Shown in pieces: positions 60,058-64,000 of a stretch of 64,000 bases of DNA. The translations under genes were made by a program, and so were the position numbers. Position 1 is the first letter of the stretch; each line of letters starts with the position of its first letter. This stretch comes from Vibrio sp. YMD68 (GTDB lineage Bacteria > Pseudomonadota > Gammaproteobacteria > Enterobacterales > Vibrionaceae), in NCBI RefSeq assembly GCF_029958905.1, contig NZ_CP124613.1, forward strand, positions 930,001 to 994,000. The letters are read 5' to 3'. The notes below the pieces were generated by a model, which saw only the letters and a list, made by a program, of their open reading frames with translations, ran no database searches and had not been told where the DNA came from.

Positions 60058-60249
60058 ATGTCACAAGTTATGCATTTAGACACCATCGCAGCACCTACCT
60101 CTATGGATAAGAAGACCTACGCGGTTAGTTTCAAAGGATTGATTAAACATTTACTAGATATTCTGTTTGTTGATAACAGTGAACCTCGTGCTTACTATGC
60201 GTCTGATCTTTCAGACCATATGCAAAGAGATTTAGGTTTAACTCGCTAA
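60058..60249 (+). CDS. Small protein with DUF1127-like C-terminus
   Basis: ATG 60058 follows AGAGAGG. The 63-residue protein ends DLSDHMQRDLGLTR, which resembles the conserved C-terminus of small DUF1127 proteins (arginine-rich, linked to stress and RNA-related roles in other bacteria). The rest, with KTYAVSFKGLIKHLLDILF, is not distinctive. A terminator follows at 60273, so it is a single-gene unit with a long AT-rich leader. Assignment is tentative. Confidence 0.7.
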   Translation: MSQVMHLDTIAAPTSMDKKTYAVSFKGLIKHLLDILFVDNSEPRAYYASDLSDHMQRDLGLTR

Positions 60250-60272
60250 TATCTCGACAACGCAGTTATTTG

Positions 60273-60298
60273 AACGCAGCCAGTGGCTGCGTTTTTTT
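60273..60298 (+). terminator. Terminator after the small gene
   Basis: AACGCAGCC and GGCTGCGTT arms with a three-base loop, then a T run. Confidence 0.9.
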
Positions 60299-60363
60299 AT
60301 GCTTGAATTTTATCAATAATCACCTGTACGAAAGCATGCTCATTGGTCATTGGTACACATACA

Positions 60364-60394
60364 AAAAAAGGCACCATCGGCGCCTTTAAAAAAT
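60364..60394 (-). terminator. Terminator of the phnA-like gene
   Basis: On the minus strand AAAGGCGCC and GGTGCCTTT arms around GAT (one A-C mismatch), followed by a T run. About 45 bases past the gene end. A-rich and T-rich flanks make it possibly bidirectional. Confidence 0.75.
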
Positions 60395-60438
60395 AGGAGT
60401 ACAAATAATAGAATATGAGTGTCTAAATAAAAAGCCCG

Positions 60439-60996
60439 TTACTTTTTACGGCAGAACTCAGCAATCACGTACATTGATTGACCACCATTGGTTTTACCAG
60501 ATACAAGCTTTGGATCATCGCCAACACTAATTCCGCGAATAACCGTACCTTGCTTAATCACTTGGTTCGTTCCTTTGACCGGCAAATCTTTGATTACTGT
60601 TACGTCGTCACCTTTTTTAAGTTCGACGCCATTCACATCAAGAGGTTTGTCATCAGCCGACATCCCAATTTGTGCCCAAACTGATGTTTCCTCTTCTAAG
60701 TACATCATCTCTAACAAATCCTGTGCCCAAGACTCTGAAGAGAGGCGAGTCAATTGACGCCACGCTACCACTTGAACCGGTGGCTCTTGGCTCCACATAC
60801 TGTCATTTAGACAGCGCCAGTGGTTAATGTCTTTCGGGTCTTCAATTTCACCCAAACACTTATCGCAAGCCATAATGCCATGATCGACAGTAACATGGCT
60901 ATGTGGTGGTACCGCGTACGCGGTAAGCGGAGAGTCACTTCCACACAGTTCACATTTAGATTGGCAGCGTTCTAGCATTGTTGCTTCAGAAGACAT
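60439..60996 (-). CDS. PhnA (YjdM)-domain protein
   Basis: The 185-residue protein has an N-terminal zinc-ribbon-like cluster (CQSKCELCGSDS and MACDKCLGEIED) and a C-terminal KOW-like segment DVNGVELKKGDDVTVIKDLPVKGTNQVIKQGTVIRG, the hallmark of the PhnA/YjdM family. Despite the name, its role in phosphonate metabolism is not established. The length is larger than E. coli YjdM (about 111 residues) because of an inserted middle region (about residues 60-115). The start is the ATG at 60996. Confidence 0.9.
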   Translation of the reverse strand: MSSEATMLERCQSKCELCGSDSPLTAYAVPPHSHVTVDHGIMACDKCLGEIEDPKDINHWRCLNDSMWSQEPPVQVVAWRQLTRLSSESWAQDLLEMMYLEEETSVWAQIGMSADDKPLDVNGVELKKGDDVTVIKDLPVKGTNQVIKQGTVIRGISVGDDPKLVSGKTNGGQSMYVIAEFCRKK

Positions 60997-61250
60997 ATTA
61001 AGCTCACATTCAATAAATTAAATAACGCGCATATTATCCACTTTATCCATATAAATGAAAGGGAGATTTCTTTGTTAAAACAAACCTGACCTATTCTTTG
61101 CAAACAAGGGCTCCACATGGGCATCTTAAATCCTAAACGAGTTTATTTGCTTGCATGAAGCATGTATCGCCATCGGTGATGTTTTCTCTTTACCCACAAA
61201 AATAAGCGCGTCATACTTCTACGGCCTTTAAATTGCACTATACAGGAAGC

Positions 61251-62336
61251 ATGTTGGAACTTTTATCTATTGATTGTCTTGGAAAACCGTTACGCCTAGA
61301 AGGTTCAATGGCTGGTTGGCAACAACTTTATTGGGACAACACACTCGTCTCTCAAAAAGACGCCTCTACCGATTCATCTGATCAATCTGTTCATCAATTC
61401 ACGTTGTTACACGGAGACGTAAACTTAAACTGCAAGCTGACATTAGAATTGGTCTGGCAACCATTTAAGTTGGACTACGCGTTATCCATCAATGAACAAG
61501 TCATAGAGCAAAACTCTCGGGATCATAAAGACATCGAGCAGCAGGTTCCTTTTACCCCACCAAAGGCAGATCGAAAGTTTAGCGTGATAGGCTTAGTGTC
61601 TTTGCTAATGAAAGGGCTTAAAAGTGCCAAGCTAATAAAAGTAGTGCTCGCATCGGCCAGTTTGGCGGCCTATTCCTGGCTTTTCTCTTTTCAATTTGCG
61701 TTGGCACTGATCGCCTGTTTAGTGTTTCACGAATATGGCCATGTTAAAGCGATGAAGTATTTTGGAATGAAAACCAAAGGCATATATTTGGTCCCTTTCT
61801 TAGGCGGGCTCGCGCTCAGTGACGAAAAAATCAACACCCGATGGCAAGATGTCGTCATTTCGATTATGGGGCCCTTTTTTGGATTACTGCTATCGATTGT
61901 ATTGGTTATCGCGTATTGGGTGACGGGTAACCTGTTTTTTGCAGGATTGGCGGTTTTCAACGCATTCCTAAACCTATTTAATCTGCTTCCGATTTTGCCC
62001 CTTGATGGAGGGCACATATTAAAGAGCATCAGTTTTTCGATGAACAGTGTCACAGGAATCGTACTGTGCGCTGCAGGGGCAATAGGCGGAATCGTTCTTA
62101 GCTACTCTCTCGGTCTCACGTTATTCGGATTCTTGCTGATTATGGGCACTATCGAAATCGTCTTAGAATGGAAACAAAGGCATCACAGCCACCTGTTGCC
62201 CTTAGACCGATACGGCCAAATTATTTCAAGCATTTGGTATGTGGGCTTGGTTTTCGGGCTGATTAGTATCATTTGGTACTTTGCTTCCACTGGGGATGCC
62301 TTGTTACAGCTACCACTGCAAATATTGGGTACGTAA
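61251..62336 (+). CDS. Site-2 protease-family membrane metalloprotease
   Basis: The M50/S2P family cleaves membrane-spanning segments. The 361-residue protein has an unfamiliar soluble N-terminus (about 1-120), then membrane segments with the zinc-binding motif VFHEYGHVKAM, GIYLVPFLGGLAL, and the second metal ligand region NLLPILPLDGGHIL. The start ATG 61251 has AGGAA three bases away; TTG 61233 in frame is an alternative. It is convergent with the downstream M48 gene. The substrate is unknown. Confidence 0.9.
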   Translation: MLELLSIDCLGKPLRLEGSMAGWQQLYWDNTLVSQKDASTDSSDQSVHQFTLLHGDVNLNCKLTLELVWQPFKLDYALSINEQVIEQNSRDHKDIEQQVPFTPPKADRKFSVIGLVSLLMKGLKSAKLIKVVLASASLAAYSWLFSFQFALALIACLVFHEYGHVKAMKYFGMKTKGIYLVPFLGGLALSDEKINTRWQDVVISIMGPFFGLLLSIVLVIAYWVTGNLFFAGLAVFNAFLNLFNLLPILPLDGGHILKSISFSMNSVTGIVLCAAGAIGGIVLSYSLGLTLFGFLLIMGTIEIVLEWKQRHHSHLLPLDRYGQIISSIWYVGLVFGLISIIWYFASTGDALLQLPLQILGT

Positions 62337-62446
62337 ATAACGAGTATAGGTCCGGTACTTTGCCAGTAAAGAGTGCCGGCTACTCTCGTAAAAAGAGCTT
62401 ACTAGTAACGGCTATTTGTCATTAATGAGTGCCGGTTTATAGAGTT

Positions 62447-62491
62447 CGTAAGGTTGACAACATCGTCCTTGGCAAGATCGTCGACCTTACG
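62447..62491. repeat. Long imperfect hairpin between convergent protease genes
   Basis: CGTAAGGTTGAC (62447-62458) and GTCGACCTTACG (62480-62491) form 12 base pairs with one G-T wobble. No T run follows, so it is not a standard terminator. Confidence 0.7.
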
Positions 62492-62528
62492 TTCACCAGC
62501 ACTTCATTGATAGGGTAACTGGCTCTGG

Positions 62529-63317
62529 CTAGCTACAATTAGGTTTAGCCACATTATAGCTAGGAAGTGATTGGATCTTAGCCTTTAAGTCATTGATTCT
62601 CGTGTCATGAGAAGGGTGGGTGGAGAGTAACTCTGGCGGTTGTGCACCTCCGGATGCTTTCGCCATATTCTTCCAAAGATCAACGCTTTGGTTTGGATCA
62701 AAACCAGCCTGGGCCATAAACTCTAACCCTAAAATATCGGCTTCCGATTCTTGTGTTCGGCCATAAGGCAAAATAACACCATATTGCACACCCACACCCA
62801 ACGCAGCCATCGTCATTGATTGATATTCAGCATATTCCGAAGCGCCTAAAGCTACACTGGTCACTTGCATTCCAACATTGGCTAACTGTGACTGTGACAG
62901 CCTTTCATTACTATGATCGGCGAGAACGTGAGCGATTTCATGGCCAATAACCGTTGCCAATTGATCTTGATTGATAGCGACGTTCAAAAGCCCGGTATAA
63001 ACCCCAATCTTTCCTCCAGGGAGAGCAAAGGCGTTCACTTGCTCACTATCGAACACCACCACTTCCCATTCTTTAAAACTGGGTTGTGCGGGCACCGTTG
63101 TCAGCACCGCTTTTGCGACACATTGAACGTAATTATTCGTCTTAGTGTTTGTACTGATAGGTTGTTCTGCTTTCATTTGCTCAAAAGACTGAGCGCCTAA
63201 CGAACTCATCTCTTGATCGGAAAATAAGATGATCTGATTCCTGCCTGTAGGAGAGGCGCTACAAGCTGTTAGAACAATAGTCGAACACAGAACCGACAAT
63301 TTAAATAAGGTTTGCAT
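62529..63317 (-). CDS. M48-family lipoprotein metalloprotease (LoiP/YcaL-like)
   Basis: The 262-residue protein has a lipoprotein signal (MQTLFKLSVLC, lipobox LTAC, so the mature protein starts at Cys19). Its zinc protease motif is VIGHEIAHVLADH, with a third ligand in QESEADILGLEFM, and the conserved PGGKIGVYTGLL lies upstream. It should sit in the outer membrane or periplasm and take part in envelope quality control. The C-terminus STHPSHDTRINDLKAKI is the family tail. Convergent with the site-2 protease gene. Confidence 0.94.
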   Translation of the reverse strand: MQTLFKLSVLCSTIVLTACSASPTGRNQIILFSDQEMSSLGAQSFEQMKAEQPISTNTKTNNYVQCVAKAVLTTVPAQPSFKEWEVVVFDSEQVNAFALPGGKIGVYTGLLNVAINQDQLATVIGHEIAHVLADHSNERLSQSQLANVGMQVTSVALGASEYAEYQSMTMAALGVGVQYGVILPYGRTQESEADILGLEFMAQAGFDPNQSVDLWKNMAKASGGAQPPELLSTHPSHDTRINDLKAKIQSLPSYNVAKPNCS

Positions 63318-63396
63318 TTACAATCTCCATATTGAAAGGCAAATTAGTCATTCTATGACAAATGATAAACTATAACGCAAACCAAAAGAGTGCTAA

Positions 63397-63849
63397 ATGG
63401 CTATTTGGAAGAAACACATTGATTTAGAAAAATTGAATTTAACGTCTAAAGATACCCTGATTGAACATTTAGAGATCAAATACACGGATGTCGACTCAGA
63501 CAGTATTTCCGCGACCATGCCGGTCAGTAAAATAACCCACCAGCCGCTTGGCATGCTGCACGGAGGAGCATCGGTCGTTCTTGCGGAAACGTTAGGATCA
63601 ATCGCCGCCAATTTATGTGTCGATGAAAACCACTTCTGTGTCGGGCTGGATATCAATGCAAACCACATTCGAGCGATGCGTCAAGGTACGGTAACGGGCA
63701 AAGCGACGCCATTACACCTTGGTGTTTCAACTCAAGTTTGGCAGATCAATATCACCGATGAACAAGCGCGTTTAATTTGCTCGAGTCGGCTAACTATCGC
63801 AGTAAAAACGATTGCAATAAAAAAGCGCCATACAAAAGAAAGGACATAG
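63397..63849 (+). CDS. menI: Hot-dog thioesterase, MenI/YdiI-like
   Basis: The 150-residue protein resembles E. coli YdiI: MAIWKKHIDLEKLN at the start, SATMPVSKITHQPLGMLHGGASVVLAETLGS with the catalytic Glu region, VGLDINANHIRAMRQG, then PLHLGVSTQVWQINI and SSRLTIAV. YdiI-type enzymes hydrolyse 1,4-dihydroxy-2-naphthoyl-CoA in menaquinone synthesis and other aryl- or acyl-CoA thioesters. Vibrios also make menaquinone, so the role is plausible. It has a slightly longer, basic C-terminal tail than YdiI. Confidence 0.93.
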   Translation: MAIWKKHIDLEKLNLTSKDTLIEHLEIKYTDVDSDSISATMPVSKITHQPLGMLHGGASVVLAETLGSIAANLCVDENHFCVGLDINANHIRAMRQGTVTGKATPLHLGVSTQVWQINITDEQARLICSSRLTIAVKTIAIKKRHTKERT

Positions 63850-63853
63850 ATCC

Positions 63854-64000
63854 ATGGTCATTCCATTCTCCTTAGGGAAGATTATTGCCACTGCCCATGA
63901 GCTGGTAGTCAAATTCGATGGCCAACAACAGGTTGTGTTACAGGCGCAAGCGGATTGCCTCACCTTAATAGGAAAGGGGGCTAATGTATTGGTCGCCAAC
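63854..64000 (+). CDS. Start of an unidentified gene cut by the window edge
   Basis: ATG 63854 lies four bases after the menI-like stop, with AAGGA about ten bases upstream. The frame is open to the end of the window (49 codons). The visible part MVIPFSLGKIIATAHE... is too short to identify. The close spacing implies an operon with the thioesterase. Confidence 0.75.
   Translation, partial: MVIPFSLGKIIATAHELVVKFDGQQQVVLQAQADCLTLIGKGANVLVAN

Overview
The window is Vibrionaceae DNA, most likely a marine Vibrio. The evidence is a long chromosomal integron (superintegron) cassette array full of VCR-like attC sites, next to a backbone with typical vibrio genes (ppsR/ppsA, trmK, phnA-like, menI-like, DUF4144) and a polyunsaturated fatty acid (PUFA) synthase cluster of the pfa type. 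No integrase gene, attI, rRNA, tRNA or CRISPR array is visible. Most cassettes read left to right, so attI/intI should lie to the left of position 1, and the oldest end of the array is at about 31.26 kb.

Region 1 (1-31257): cassette array. I place 44 attC sites and one decayed remnant. I group the attC sites informally as alpha (about 125-129 bp, ending CTTAATTGGGCGTTA), beta (about 125 bp, CGGACAAATAAACGCGTGG on the left and TTTATTTGCCGCTTAGC on the right), gamma (about 106 bp, with CTCTCGGCTTG), delta (about 97 bp, palindromic around TTCGCTTCGCT) and epsilon (about 126 bp, with TATGCGTTGCG). The first 7-11 bases of almost every cassette are the reverse complement of the bases that end it, which confirms the boundaries. 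Gene cassettes encode a Nudix hydrolase, an exonuclease-like protein, a GT14-like glycosyltransferase (inverted), a TonB/TolA-C-like secreted protein, a HEPN-like protein with a zinc ribbon, a DUF559 nuclease-like protein, a glycine-zipper plus membrane protein pair, RelBE- and ParE/Phd-type toxin-antitoxin pairs (both inverted), DUF6933, a reverse transcriptase, DUF2971, two GNAT acetyltransferases, a GFA-like enzyme, a LysE/RhtB exporter, a hexapeptide O-acetyltransferase and a membrane acyltransferase. Eighteen cassettes have no convincing gene; 17 of these fall into three repeated families (nine, five and three copies). Two insertion sequences, an IS3-family element and an IS30-family element with a nonsense-mutated transposase, sit inside cassettes whose ends no longer match.

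Region 2 (31258-33584): short backbone genes: DUF4144, a conserved hypothetical, a CPXCG-type protein, a YkgJ-type cysteine cluster protein and a YbgC-like hot-dog thioesterase next to the PUFA locus.

Region 3 (33761-52863): the PUFA synthase locus. A pfaE-type phosphopantetheinyl transferase is divergent from pfaA-pfaB-pfaC-pfaD. Start and stop codons overlap at the A/B and B/C junctions, and a strong terminator follows pfaD. PfaA (KS-AT-5xACP-KR-DH-like), PfaB (AT), PfaC (KS-CLF-DH-DH) and PfaD (enoyl reductase) would together build a long-chain PUFA. Eicosapentaenoic acid is the usual product in this family, but the product cannot be read from sequence alone. Two very short ORFs, coupled by overlapping start/stop codons, precede pfaA.

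Region 4 (53079-64000): backbone genes: a PhoD-like phosphatase, ppsR divergent from ppsA, trmK, a small unknown protein, a PhnA-type protein, a site-2-type membrane protease, an M48 lipoprotein protease, a MenI/YdiI-type thioesterase and the start of an unidentified gene cut by the window edge.

The most unusual items are the reverse transcriptase cassette, the HEPN-like cassette, the nine-copy gene-less cassette family, and the IS-associated cassettes with mismatched ends.
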